Assembly (NCBI GenBank): GCA_027578815.1 | Contig: JANBTH010000569.1 | Location: 1 to 14,648 of the forward strand | DNA: 14,648 nt | From: Coemansia sp. RSA 1804 | Lineage: Eukaryota > Kickxellomycota > Kickxellomycetes > Kickxellales > Kickxellaceae | Direction: 5' to 3' | Shown: positions 1 through 7,868 of the stretch, in pieces | How positions within the stretch are numbered: the stretch's first letter is position 1 | Layout: every line of letters begins with the position of its first letter | The notes under the pieces: generated by a model | The model's database searches: none | What the model saw: only the letters and a program-made list of their open reading frames with translations | Told to the model about the DNA's origin: nothing | Position numbers and translations under genes: made by a program

Positions 1-72
1 GCCTGGAGGACCACCGCTGCGGTATCCACGCGCGAACTGGCGAGGAAGTCTTGCGCGCATTGACGAAAACAT
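1..72 (-). CDS. 5' end of a minus-strand gene with a mitochondrial presequence-like N-terminus (partial)
   Basis: Reading the minus strand from an ATG at 72..70 gives 24 codons that run off the left edge. The peptide begins MFSSMRARLPRQFARGYR and continues with a Gly/Pro-rich SGGPPG. It has five arginines, no acidic residue and alternating hydrophobic positions, which is typical of a mitochondrial matrix-targeting presequence. An in-frame TGA at 84..82 lies just upstream, so the reading frame starts here, and the ATG is preceded by ACC, a good eukaryotic start context. A second in-frame ATG at 60..58 is a less likely start. GC content is clearly higher here than in the DNA at 73-360, as expected at a gene edge. 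The mature protein lies outside the window, so the family cannot be named. Plus-strand reading is also open in two frames over this stretch, so the strand is probable rather than certain. Confidence 0.45.
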   Translation of the reverse strand, partial: MFSSMRARLPRQFARGYRSGGPPG

Positions 73-763
73 GGTCAGGATTCAAACAGATGGATTTGAA
101 TTTAGCAGCACCTTTCTTACGATTGAAAAAAGGGGCGATAAATAGATAAAGAAAGATAAAGGAACTGTAAAATGAAAAAAATGCGGAGCTGATTTCAAAG
201 GCTTTACTTTATTTATTTGTTTGCGGATACTGTCTTTCACTTTTTCTCTGGCTAGAAAGGTTATATGATCGCCACGAGGTTCATTGTGGAAAAGTATATG
301 GTTTCTAAAAAAAAGGATGCCAAAGCCTCTGTCTGTCCCTTGCAAACCTTCTAAGCAGACTAGACACGCGTGTGTCGCGGTACGTGCTAGAAGTCCATCG
401 TTTTCGTTGGCTCGTAGATTGGGCGAGAGAAATCTTGTGTGATTCGGTTGCTTTATAGACCGGCGACGGTGCTCTGGGCTTGTAACTTCTATAGGTATAA
501 ACTGCCTCAGATCTTTTACTGGGCTTATAACTCTGTTCTGTTCAACTGTTCACCATAAGGGAGTCGGAAGATACCCATAGTGGGATCGGCAAATAAATCA
601 GGTTCATCCATCGTGGATTAAAATAGTCGATATATCCTTAACAAATATTCTAACCCTCCGTTTGTTTTTCAGCTCTAATACTTTCTTTAACCTTCCAACC
701 CACGTCTGAGGATCCAGCACCAGTTGTAAAAAAAAGAAACAGCAGCGGTATCAACAGCTAGCA
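73..763. other. Divergent intergenic region between the left partial gene and TAN1
   Basis: This 691-base stretch has no supportable gene; the 87-codon minus-strand frame at 82-345 is hydrophobic, AT-rich and resembles no family I know. It probably holds the promoters of both divergent genes. Visible elements are the GACACGCGTGTGTC motif around 363-376, a TATAAA at 496-501 on the plus strand, and a pyrimidine-rich tract ending in TTTTTCAG near 672. The tract could be the 3' splice site of a 5'-UTR intron of TAN1. An A-rich run directly precedes the TAN1 start codon. Confidence 0.5.
364..373. promoter_or_regulatory. Palindromic ACACGCGTGT containing an MCB-like ACGCGT core
   Basis: The ten-base perfect palindrome ACACGCGTGT contains ACGCGT (366-371), the core bound by MBF-type (Mbp1/Swi6, Res) cell-cycle regulators in ascomycete yeasts. 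It lies inside the divergent intergenic region, about 290 bases from the left gene start and 390 from TAN1. Whether this lineage uses the site in the same way is unknown. Confidence 0.25.
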
Positions 764-1684
764 ATGAGCAAAAGAACATCAGAAAAGAATGCATCCGATG
801 GTCAGCAAAAGCGTGCAAAGCGCTTTCAGCAGATGAAAGAACGTTTTAAGAAGCCTCAGAACTCGTTTGAGATATCTCCTGGGATGAAGGGATTCTTTGT
901 GACAAGCGTGCGAGGAAGAGAGAAAAAGTGCGCATTGGAAACCATTGACCTTTTGGAGGAGTATGCAGCAAAGCTATATCCCAATCTCGAGCAGGAAATC
1001 GTCATGGACGGGGCAGATGGAAAGGATGACGAATCTCCGCAGGCCGAGTCCAACGATATCGAGGATGAAATTGCGCGAGAAGTAGCGACAATGAAGTCCG
1101 AAAAGACGCCAAAACTTTTCCGATACTTGCCAACTACAATTGACTGCCTTGTATACATTAAATGCTACAAAAAGATCGACCCTGAAAGGCTAGTGCAGTT
1201 TATATTTGCCGACATGTCAAAGACAAAGCAACGCAAAACACGCTTCACGGGCCGTTTAATCCCAGCAAAGGTTACCACGACCTCTAAGCTTGATGCTATA
1301 GTTCGCGGAGCAAAAGAAGTGGCCCGCGATTTGCTTGCGGAAGACGCCGAACCGACAACTTTTGCCTTGGTTGTCAACATCCGCTACTGCGATGATCTCA
1401 AGCGCGACGAAGTCATTCCGGCTGTTGCTGCACCTCTGGATACAAAACACAAGGTAGATCTGAAAAACGCGAGATACACGTTAGTCATTGAAGCCTTTAA
1501 AAGCATGTGCACGATAGGTCTTGTAGAAAACTACAATGCGCTAAAAAGGCTGAATCTTCAGACATTGTTCGATGAGAAAGAAACTCCCAAGCCCAAAGTT
1601 TCTGAACCGCAATCCCAGGAGCCAAACGATGATGGACTGCCCTTGGATTCAAATGGAACACCTAAGAATGAGTTGACAGGGTGA
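764..1684 (+). CDS. TAN1: THUMP-domain tRNA acetylation adaptor, Tan1/THUMPD1 family
   Basis: This 306-residue protein matches the Tan1/THUMPD1 family, which binds tRNA and works with the Kre33/NAT10 acetyltransferase to make N4-acetylcytidine at position 12 of tRNA-Leu and tRNA-Ser. The N-terminus is Lys/Arg-rich (residues 1-30). It is followed by the family signature GFFVTSVRGREKKCALE (43-59), which starts the N-terminal domain, and an acidic linker (81-105). The THUMP domain spans about 135-260. Its hallmarks are FTGRLIPAK (161-169), FALVVNIRYCDD (200-211) and KVDLKNARYTLVIEAFKSMC (230-249), which align well with human THUMPD1. The length suits the family (yeast 289, human 353). The C-terminal tail after residue 270 is Pro/Ser/Glu-rich and probably disordered. 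There is no acetyltransferase domain, as expected for the adaptor. The frame is single and uninterrupted, with A-rich sequence before the ATG. Confidence 0.93.
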   Translation: MSKRTSEKNASDGQQKRAKRFQQMKERFKKPQNSFEISPGMKGFFVTSVRGREKKCALETIDLLEEYAAKLYPNLEQEIVMDGADGKDDESPQAESNDIEDEIAREVATMKSEKTPKLFRYLPTTIDCLVYIKCYKKIDPERLVQFIFADMSKTKQRKTRFTGRLIPAKVTTTSKLDAIVRGAKEVARDLLAEDAEPTTFALVVNIRYCDDLKRDEVIPAVAAPLDTKHKVDLKNARYTLVIEAFKSMCTIGLVENYNALKRLNLQTLFDEKETPKPKVSEPQSQEPNDDGLPLDSNGTPKNELTG

Positions 1685-2155
1685 TGAGACGCGTATAAAA
1701 GAAATGTTATGCTTGTTTGTTGCCCATGTCACTTTATTTTGCGTTTAGAGAGTTCTTTTAGTTGCAGAATCCCATTTAAAGGTGCTTTTACAAAGATTTA
1801 TTGTCTAGTTGCATTGACAACGATAGGCGTAACTGCAGTTGGGCGATTCACTCGGGTTCTTTCTTTTTCTTTTAGATGTCAACACCTTTTCGAGCAACAT
1901 TAGATATGCGCACCAACATTGGTATATGAAGAAATAGATTTGTTGAATGCCCATACTATTTTCGTAGTAGAGCTTTCCCCAATAATACAGGATTTGCCGT
2001 AATCCAATTATGCTGCTGATGTTGCTGTCGCAGGCCAAACCAATACTAGCGATAGTCACAACAATAATAGCAATTATGTATTTACGGATAAATATATGCA
2101 TATAGCCCAGAAACGTGTTTGTTTATTTTGCTCTTTCATCTTTGTATTTGTCAGG
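1685..2155. other. Intergenic region, TAN1 3' side and SWAP-like gene leader
   Basis: No gene can be supported in this 471-base AT-rich stretch. It must contain the 3' end of TAN1 and the promoter and leader of the next plus-strand gene. No canonical AATAAA is visible after TAN1; AT-rich stretches such as GTATAAAAG near 1691 may substitute. The right end carries a strong splice-acceptor-like pyrimidine tract, listed separately. Confidence 0.5.
2121..2154 (+). other. Candidate 3' splice site (polypyrimidine tract plus CAG) just before the SWAP-like start codon
   Basis: A long T/C-rich run ends in TTTGTCAG one base before the ATG at 2156. This looks like a textbook 3' splice site and suggests a 5'-UTR intron, or a small upstream coding exon, for the SWAP-like gene. 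Possible donors upstream are only weak GTATAT or GTATTT matches, so the intron's 5' end is not resolved. Confidence 0.4.
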
Positions 2156-3538
2156 ATGGACGCTCATAAAATGCGCCAGCGGAAGCGACTTCAGCTGCGC
2201 AGACAGGATAAAAAGGGATACGAGACAGTGCCACAAGATACACACAATAAAGCTACCGACAATATACATGATATGGTTGTATTTGGGTATAGTGGCCGCA
2301 TTTTCAACGAGAAGGAGATGCCGCATATCAATAGAATCGATCTTATTCAGCTGGAGAATAGCCACCAAAGAGATGCAGCCGTGTTTGTGGACAGATATGA
2401 CATCCGTCATTTGGTGCTGTCGTCAGGTGCAAACGAAGAGGGCGTTGGCGACAGTACCTTGGAAGACGATGCACTCAATCTAATACGTTATAAAACACTG
2501 TATTCATTGGGAGAAGGTGGTATCATGAGCGAAACCGACATCTTTGACATGGATCCGGAAGAGCGCCATGCATATATTGACTATCTGAGCCACAGCGACG
2601 AACAAGAGAACCATACGCCGGTTCAGAATCCTCAAGGATCTTCTGGCGGCATTTCACTACAGTACGATGCTTCTGGGGCTCCACTTTCTGGCCAAATTAC
2701 AGAAAACAGCAGCAGCATAGACACAGACGACCAGAATGATAAGGATAGCTGTAGCAAAGCCGAAGAAAAAACATTCGTTCCAAGTTTTGCAGTACCTGAC
2801 GGAGTTGCCTTGCCAACGACACAAAGACACTTTGAGATTATTGAGCGAACAGCGCGGTTTCTTGCTGACCAGCAGGATTCAAACAAGGCAGCCCAGATGG
2901 AGATTGTGATTCAAGGGAAGCAAGGCACAAATGCAGACTTTGAGTTTCTCAACCGCTCAAGCCGTTTGCACTCGTTTTACAAGCACATCCTTTGGCTGAT
3001 GCAAACAGGGCTCTATGGATACAACCACGATTCAAGCTCTGAGCCAGATACAGAGCCAGAGGAAAACAATGCCATCGATGTCTGTTTGCAGCCGCAGAAC
3101 GCCGGCAATAAAACTGAGGATCTGGATCTCCCAGTCGCCGAGCCAAACAATGTGAGTGTTCCCGATGGGGTTGCCATTCCGGCCGATCTAAACAGGCGTT
3201 TGCTTATTGACAAGGTTGCTCGCCTAGTGGGCAATTCACCATCACCAACAAAGCTAGAGCAAAAGCTACGTGTGGAGAAGGCAACGTCGTCGTCAGCCTA
3301 CTCCTTTCTCTCTCCATTTGACGAGGAAAACAAGTATTATTGTTTCCGCCGGGACTGTCACATCAACAGCACCGACGAGGTCTCTGTTGATGAGGCAGTG
3401 GCAGATGCATTAAGGAAAGCGGATGAGCTGTCTAAACCTCAATCGCCCGAAAAGACCGGATCCACGGCTTCGGTCCAAGCCAAGCGGCGGACTTTAGCGC
3501 TGGAATTCCTTAAAAATAAGCGACGCAGCAAAGAGTGA
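2156..3538 (+). CDS. SFSWAP: SWAP (suppressor-of-white-apricot) family splicing regulator with two SURP domains
   Basis: This encodes a 460-residue SFSWAP-like pre-mRNA splicing regulator. After a basic N-terminus, a DRY_EERY domain spans about residues 38-150. It includes VVFGYSGRIFN, where the human protein has VFGYACKLFRDD, and VDRYDIRHL, the DRY element. SURP1 (about 213-287) opens with VPDGVALPTTQRHFEIIERT and contains DFEFLNRSSRLHSFYKHIL. SURP2 (about 334-398) opens with a second VPDGVAIP and contains YSFLSPFDEENKYYCF. A C-terminal basic helix carries RRTLALEFLKNKRR. The long Arg/Ser domain of animal SFSWAP is absent. SURP domains bind splicing factors such as SF1. The frame stays open to an ATG at 2096, but its extra 20 residues are Cys/Phe-rich and come from a splice-acceptor-like tract. 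The ATG at 2156 has A at -3 and G at +4 and is the better start. Confidence 0.88.
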   Translation: MDAHKMRQRKRLQLRRQDKKGYETVPQDTHNKATDNIHDMVVFGYSGRIFNEKEMPHINRIDLIQLENSHQRDAAVFVDRYDIRHLVLSSGANEEGVGDSTLEDDALNLIRYKTLYSLGEGGIMSETDIFDMDPEERHAYIDYLSHSDEQENHTPVQNPQGSSGGISLQYDASGAPLSGQITENSSSIDTDDQNDKDSCSKAEEKTFVPSFAVPDGVALPTTQRHFEIIERTARFLADQQDSNKAAQMEIVIQGKQGTNADFEFLNRSSRLHSFYKHILWLMQTGLYGYNHDSSSEPDTEPEENNAIDVCLQPQNAGNKTEDLDLPVAEPNNVSVPDGVAIPADLNRRLLIDKVARLVGNSPSPTKLEQKLRVEKATSSSAYSFLSPFDEENKYYCFRRDCHINSTDEVSVDEAVADALRKADELSKPQSPEKTGSTASVQAKRRTLALEFLKNKRRSKE

Positions 3539-4211
3539 TAAAAAGCTTTTATTTGATTGGAGGAGATTCTGGCAACACTGCTTGCTTTTTTTCCATCGAT
3601 GCCTCCACATCCCTTTTCTTTCTGCAAAAAGAGGTGAGAACGAGGCAACACATGTTTAACTTTTCTAGACTCATACTGCTTTCTTTTCTGGCGGTTCTTT
3701 TTTATACTATTAATTTGAAGTTTCCTTTATTTCCTTTCTTAATTCAAGCCATTTTATTATTATAAATCTGGCTTCTGTCTCAAGCGTATCTTTCCGTCTG
3801 CGTAGATACTCGGCTGCCGCTGTTTGGTTCTTTTTGCACCTGTTGTAGAAGGCGCTGTACACATAACACTGCTTCTGTAATCTTTAATAAACGACATTAG
3901 TAGCAAATGAACGAGGACGAAGACCCAAGGTAGGCTGCCTAACACCTATTAACAGAGCATGTTTGTGGCAATCTGTGGGGTTGAAGAATAGGGTGATGTC
4001 TGGCAACATTTCAAGGCTGAATCTCTTTATAGTAACCAGGTGTGATACCCACACGCTTGCTGCTGCTGTTTTTGTTTATACTTTTTTGATGGAACTTTAG
4101 AGAACAAGCACATATGCGTGCATTTAGCTTGCAACCTTTGTGTATTGTGTTGTGAACACTACAGTTCTCTCTTTTTTTCTGCCTTGCATTGCATATTATC
4201 CCACCTCCTCC
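3539..4211. other. Intergenic region between the SWAP-like gene and NudE
   Basis: This 673-base AT- and pyrimidine-rich stretch has no independent gene. It should contain the 3' end of the SWAP-like transcript; AATAAA at 3886-3891 is a possible poly(A) signal. It also holds the NudE promoter. A short open segment at 3907-3929, encoding MNEDEDP plus two bases and ending at AG|GTAGGC, is an alternative first exon of NudE in the correct phase. Confidence 0.5.
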
Positions 4212-5398
4212 ATGTTGTATGTGTCCTTTTTTGTGTAACTGGACAGCCAAGTAGCAGTAGTGGTTCCACGCGGTATTTGCTTGCAGATAAAAAATTCAAT
4301 TTTATTCTTATAACGGCTATTTGTCTAGATCGCAGTAGCAGTAGCAAACAACCCAACCTAATACGCTATGCCTCTGTCTACATCCGCGTACTTTGTAGGT
4401 CGTTTGCGTCGGCCGAGGAAGAGATTCAGTATTGGCGCGAGACAACGTTTGATCTCCGAGATATGATGGTGGAGAAGGAATTGGAGCTTGAGGCGTTTAA
4501 GCAGGACTCCACCGACTTGGAAATGGAGTTTGAAAAGGAAATATCACGCCTTGAAGCTGTAAATAAGGAGCTTCGTGCCAAAAACGAAAAGTACAAGTTC
4601 GACATTGAAGAGCTAAAGGACAAATACCAAAAAGCACAACTGAAGGCTGGTGAAGATCTACAGTCGATTGAGCGCGAGCTGCAGTTTGTACGCTCGCAGC
4701 AAGAGTACTACAGAAGTCGCACACGTGAGTTGGAGCAGAACAACGACGACCTGGAGCGCAGCGAAAGAATGACAAAGTCGTCGCTGCAGACGGTGGAGTG
4801 TCGGCTTAGCCAGGCGATGGAGGAGAACACGTTTCTGCACAAAGAGGTTGAGACCAAAAATATACTTGTGGATGAGGTTCAGCGGCTCAAGGATGAGCTC
4901 AAGGATCTTAACCTAGAGCTCAATGTCGTAAGAAGCCGGAACAGCCGGGCGGTTCCACAGAATCCTGGACTGTCAAAGTCGATGGCGAATGTTGATGGCT
5001 CTGGCCAGAATCCAGCGGTTGTGGTGCATGACATCATGTCGCGGGTCAAAGAGCTGGAGACGAGGATTTCTGGTGCCCGCACAAAGGTGACTCCGTTGAT
5101 TAACACAAGTGGACAATATGCTGCTCTCCAATCTCGCATTGCTCGCAGCCGAAGCATTGCCAGTCCAAAGATTACTTCTTCTCTTCTCTTGGGAAATGGA
5201 GCAGGTGCGGACGCCCCGCAGATGCCCACAAGCATGCGCACGATAAGTACTGCTGCCTCTGGCGAGCCCCAGGGCTTCACCAGCTATGTTATGGAAAGCA
5301 AGCTTGAGAAGGCCCGCAAAATGCGCGAGCTGACAAAGAGAAACCGCAGTGAAACCGTAAGAAACCAGACTGTGCCTCAGCGGATACCGCCTGCCTGA
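4212..5398 (+). CDS. nudE: NudE/NDEL1 family dynein regulator, with an intron 4217-4398
   Basis: This is a homologue of NudE/RO11/NDEL1, the coiled-coil protein that binds Lis1 and dynein for nuclear migration and spindle positioning. The conserved frame begins FASAEEEIQYWRE (4403 on), as at the start of animal NDE1 and NDEL1. The long coiled coil runs to about residue 180 and includes RELEQNNDDLERSER, LSQAMEENTFLHKE and VQRLKDELKDLNLEL, close matches to NDEL1's Lis1- and dynein-binding coil. The Ser/Pro-rich C-terminal half looks disordered. The frame is open back to an ATG at 4118, but those residues are Cys/Leu/Phe-rich and unlike the family. A better model starts at ATG 4212: ATGTT, intron 4217-4398 (GTATGT...TTTGTAG), then G TCG TTT. 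This gives MLSFASAEEE and 334 residues. An alternative first exon, 3907-3929, gives MNEDEDPRSFASAEEE and 340 residues. The coiled-coil identity is secure; the first exon is not. Confidence 0.85.
4217..4398 (+). other. nudE: Predicted intron of the NudE gene
   Basis: The donor is GTATGT at 4217, a consensus fungal 5' splice site. The acceptor is TTTGTAG ending at 4398, with a possible branch site CTAAT at 4358-4362, about 37 bases upstream. Removing these 182 bases joins the codons in phase and gives a family-like N-terminus. The intron contains two near-identical GTAGCAGTAG-type segments (near 4250 and 4333), of no obvious function. Confidence 0.5.
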
Positions 5399-5776
5399 GC
5401 AGCAATCTTTTTTCCCTCTTCTGCTCTTGCTTGGGAGGCTGGTGTGCTATTCCTTTTTGCTTCTTTTCTATATGTGCACACTCCTTGTGCTGGCAAATGT
5501 GCATTTTTTGCTTTTTTGATTGAGTTCCCTTATAATCTAGTTCACAAAAAACGAACCTCCAGCTGTTTTCCCATAAAAAGGAGCTTGTTTGTGAAATCAC
5601 GAACAATGCTCTTTTCATTTCTGGCACCCCGCTGGTTGGCCCACAAGCGTAGTTGCCACCAGTCCAGGTTTAAGATAAAATAGAGGAAAATTAATCTTGT
5701 TGTTTATTGCCCTGTTCTTGCCTCCCTTTTTCAGAATTTTCTGTATTTCACTCGCCTATATTAAATTGCTGACAAA
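5399..5776. other. Intergenic region between NudE and SPF27/BCAS2
   Basis: No gene is seen in this 378-base pyrimidine-rich stretch. It includes the NudE 3' end (no AATAAA; CATAAAAAG near 5571 is the nearest variant) and the BCAS2 promoter and leader. CCTTTTTCAG ending near 5735 resembles a 3' splice site and may mark a 5'-UTR intron. Confidence 0.45.
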
Positions 5777-6448
5777 ATGAGCTTTGATGACCATGGTGCC
5801 GCAATTGACTCTCTTCCGTATATCGACAAGGAGTATGATGATCCGACAACGCGACAAATGGTGATGCAGATGGTTCAGGACGAGATGAAAGCAATGTCTC
5901 CACCAGAGCTGCCAAGAGATCCGACCCATCTATTCAAGGGCAGAGACGTTCTACGGAAGGAGTATGAGCGTGTGAGGTCGGGGACCCCTCTTCCGCCGTT
6001 CGATGTGAGCAGATATAAACTTGAGCCGCCGAGTGGCGATGAGGCACGGAACGTGGACGAGTGGAGGCGGTGTTGCGACAATGCAGCAGCGCAGCTGGAG
6101 CATCAGGACATACGGCTCATCAATTTGGAGCTTTTGCAGCAGTTTGGCGCAAATGCATGGAAGCTAAGCAACTACCAAAAGGAAAAACTGCTTGAAAGCA
6201 TCGAAAAGGCAACACAAAAGTACAAGGACGAAAGCGTGCAGACAAACAAGGCACGGAAGTATGAGCAGACCGAAGCTGGTGTGAAGCTAAAAGACTTTGA
6301 GGACAGATGGTCCGAGGGGGTTCGCCAGTGCATAGAGATTCAGATGGCCAACGGATCGCTAGAATCTGAGATCAAAGAAATCGAGGGCTCACTTGCCTCC
6401 AATCCTCCAATCGACCCTAAGCACTGTAATAGTGCCGATGCTTCCTAG
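5777..6448 (+). CDS. BCAS2: Pre-mRNA-splicing factor SPF27 (BCAS2/Cwf7), Prp19-complex subunit
   Basis: This 223-residue protein is nearly the length of human BCAS2 (225) and matches it throughout. SPF27 is a core subunit of the Prp19/NTC complex, which joins the spliceosome during catalytic activation. Diagnostic segments are IDSLPYIDKEYDDP (10-23; human has VDALPYFDQGYEAP), LRKEYERVRSG (59-69), the linker VSRYKLEPPSG, and WRRCCDNAAAQLEHQDIRLI (96-115). NLELLQQFGANAWKLSN (116-132) follows, where human BCAS2 has NLELMSQHGCNAWKVYN. The C-terminal half (about 133-206) is a helical coiled coil containing GVKLKDFEDRW, which pairs with CDC5L and other NTC subunits in known structures. The frame is single and open with A at -3 of the start codon. 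It converges with UTP23 across only 103 bases. Confidence 0.94.
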   Translation: MSFDDHGAAIDSLPYIDKEYDDPTTRQMVMQMVQDEMKAMSPPELPRDPTHLFKGRDVLRKEYERVRSGTPLPPFDVSRYKLEPPSGDEARNVDEWRRCCDNAAAQLEHQDIRLINLELLQQFGANAWKLSNYQKEKLLESIEKATQKYKDESVQTNKARKYEQTEAGVKLKDFEDRWSEGVRQCIEIQMANGSLESEIKEIEGSLASNPPIDPKHCNSADAS

Positions 6449-6518
6449 AAACGAGCTATTCTGAAGTTGCTTTCTTGCGTGTTCGAGGCGATTTGTACGG
6501 TTTAAATTAAAGCTCATT

Positions 6519-6524
6519 AATAAA
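6519..6524 (+). terminator. Poly(A) signal AATAAA downstream of BCAS2
   Basis: A canonical AATAAA lies 71 bases after the BCAS2 stop codon in the 103-base convergent gap. Transcripts of BCAS2 and UTP23 probably overlap at their 3' ends, because cleavage would fall at or beyond the UTP23 stop codon. Confidence 0.5.
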
Positions 6525-6551
6525 ACACTGCTACTGCGTGCTGTTTGTGGT

Positions 6552-7481
6552 CTACGCTTTTGAATTCTCTCGCTTACGCCTGCTTTTCTGCTGCTGTCCA
6601 GACGTGCTTTGGCTTGGGCCGTTGCTAGTCGGCTGTTGCATAGACTCCGAGACCCTGATCTTCTTTGTCCTAACAGACAGTGCCTCTTGTCCGCTGGACA
6701 GACCACGCTTTATGCCAGCAGCCGATGTACCAGGTTTAGCGGGTGTAGCAGATGACTGCGCACCTGGTATACTACTGCCGGATGGTGGTTTCATTGTCTG
6801 CTTTGGTTTGGTTTTGTTAGAACTCGGTGTGCTCACTCCTTTTTTGGATTTTTTCACTGATAGCGGGTTTGGACCCTTTGGACCCTTCTTCTTCTTCTTG
6901 TGCTTTGGCGGCATAAGTGCCAGCTTCTCTTCCCGATCCTTCTTCTTCACAGCCTCGAGCATCTTGCGCTCAAGATCAGACAGGCCTAGCTTTTCTCGGC
7001 TTTTGGAGTCAGCCATTTGCTTAACCACATCTTGCGGCTTTTCCAGGACCATGGTGCTCTGCTTGACACAAACAAGCGGAACTCCAGGAACCTTTCTCAG
7101 CCTGGCTCTCAGCATTTCGTCCTGAACCGCGACACAGTAGTTGTATCTATTCTCATCGCCCAGGATCTCACTAATGCACTGGCTGCCTGGGACCGGGTCC
7201 TTATGTGGACAGCGACGCTTCTCAAAGCCCTTGCTGACTGCAATGGCTTTAGACCGGTGCTCTCCTTCCTCGCGAACATCTCGGATGGAGCAAAATGTTA
7301 TCAATGGCTTGACCTTGCCCTGTAAGGCGTCCTCTAGCGTCTTGATTACCTCGAGGTTCTTGGCTACGCCCTCCAATAAAAAGTCAGCAGAGACCAGAAC
7401 CTGGTATGGCTCGCGGAAACCGAAGCTCTGCTGGTACAGCTTCATGACCTTCTTATACGCCTTGGTTCGCTTCACTCTCAT
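6552..7481 (-). CDS. UTP23: rRNA-processing factor Utp23 (Fcf1/Utp23 PIN-like family)
   Basis: This 309-residue Utp23 homologue is a nucleolar factor of the small-subunit processome that binds U3 and snR30 snoRNA and the 18S expansion region in early rRNA processing. The N-terminal PIN-like domain runs from about residue 1 to 150: KVMKLYQQSFGFREPYQVLV (11-30), ITFCSIRDVR (61-70), RRCPHKDPVPGSQC (89-102) and VPGVPLVCVKQSTMVLEKP (131-149), all collinear with human UTP23. C64, C91, H93 and C102 form the family's CCHC zinc site. The PIN acidic positions D33 and D121 are visible, but Utp23 nuclease activity is considered degenerate or dispensable. KGPNPLSVKK (203-212) matches the conserved GPNPLS signature. 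The tail beyond residue 190 is Lys/Ser/Pro-rich and low-complexity, making the protein longer than human UTP23 (249). The start codon has A at -3. Confidence 0.93.
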   Translation of the reverse strand: MRVKRTKAYKKVMKLYQQSFGFREPYQVLVSADFLLEGVAKNLEVIKTLEDALQGKVKPLITFCSIRDVREEGEHRSKAIAVSKGFEKRRCPHKDPVPGSQCISEILGDENRYNYCVAVQDEMLRARLRKVPGVPLVCVKQSTMVLEKPQDVVKQMADSKSREKLGLSDLERKMLEAVKKKDREEKLALMPPKHKKKKKGPKGPNPLSVKKSKKGVSTPSSNKTKPKQTMKPPSGSSIPGAQSSATPAKPGTSAAGIKRGLSSGQEALSVRTKKIRVSESMQQPTSNGPSQSTSGQQQKSRRKRENSKA

Positions 7482-7868
7482 TATCTACTTCACTTTTTTC
7501 GCTTTTGGCTGTTTAAATGAATGAATGGGCGGCTCTAAGCTGAGTTGTTTCTTTTAACAAACAAAAAAAGATGGTTAATAGGCAAAAGGCAATACAAGCA
7601 GAGATGAAAGCCGAAGAAGAACATGTTTCCCTGCATTGCAGTGGAAAAAGGGTGTGGCACCTTTGCCCATCTAGCAAAAAAAATTTTTACTGCAACTCTT
7701 CTTTTTGTGTTCTTTCAATTAAGGGCGGCTATTTCAAAATTGAGTAGAAATTTCTTGTTATTGTATTTTGTAACGTAATGAAAGCTACGCCTATCTGACT
7801 GTTCCCAGAAAGCGCCTACACTACCGGTAAAAGAGAGTCGCCAGTCTAACAAGACTGCTGTTGCCACC
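7482..7868. promoter_or_regulatory. Divergent promoter region of UTP23 and the S4-RluA-HemK fusion gene
   Basis: This 387-base AT-rich region contains no gene and must hold both promoters. Near its middle an A-run directly followed by a T-run (7676-7688, AAAAAAAATTTTT) matches the RRPE element (AAAATTTT type) found in yeast promoters of ribosome-biogenesis genes, which fits UTP23. The right end, GCCACCATG, is an ideal Kozak context for the fusion gene. Confidence 0.5.
7676..7688. promoter_or_regulatory. RRPE-like A/T element near UTP23
   Basis: The stretch AAAAAAAATTTTT is about 195 bases upstream of the UTP23 start and about 180 upstream of the divergent fusion gene. In ascomycete yeasts the RRPE motif (bound by Stb3) marks ribosome-biogenesis promoters. 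No clear partner PAC motif (GATGAG type) is seen nearby; GAGATGAAA near 7600 is only a weak resemblance. A plain poly(dA:dT) nucleosome-excluding tract is an equally good reading. Confidence 0.3.

Noticed and set aside
82..345. 87-codon minus-strand frame
   Set aside because: Phe/Lys-rich translation of AT-rich DNA with no family resemblance. Its stop (84..82) instead delimits the start of the left partial gene.
4250..4345. Two GTAGCAGTAG-type segments
   Set aside because: Short low-complexity similarity within the predicted NudE intron; no larger repeat structure.
4118..4399. Use of ATG 4118 as the NudE start
   Set aside because: The extra 94 residues are Cys/Leu/Phe/Ser-rich and unlike any NudE N-terminus. 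The stretch contains a consensus GTATGT donor and TTTGTAG acceptor, so it is better read as leader plus intron.
6538..7125. 195-codon plus-strand frame opposite UTP23
   Set aside because: Antisense shadow of a clear Utp23 gene: it is hydrophobic because the sense strand is Lys/Ser/Pro-rich, and it has no recognisable domain.
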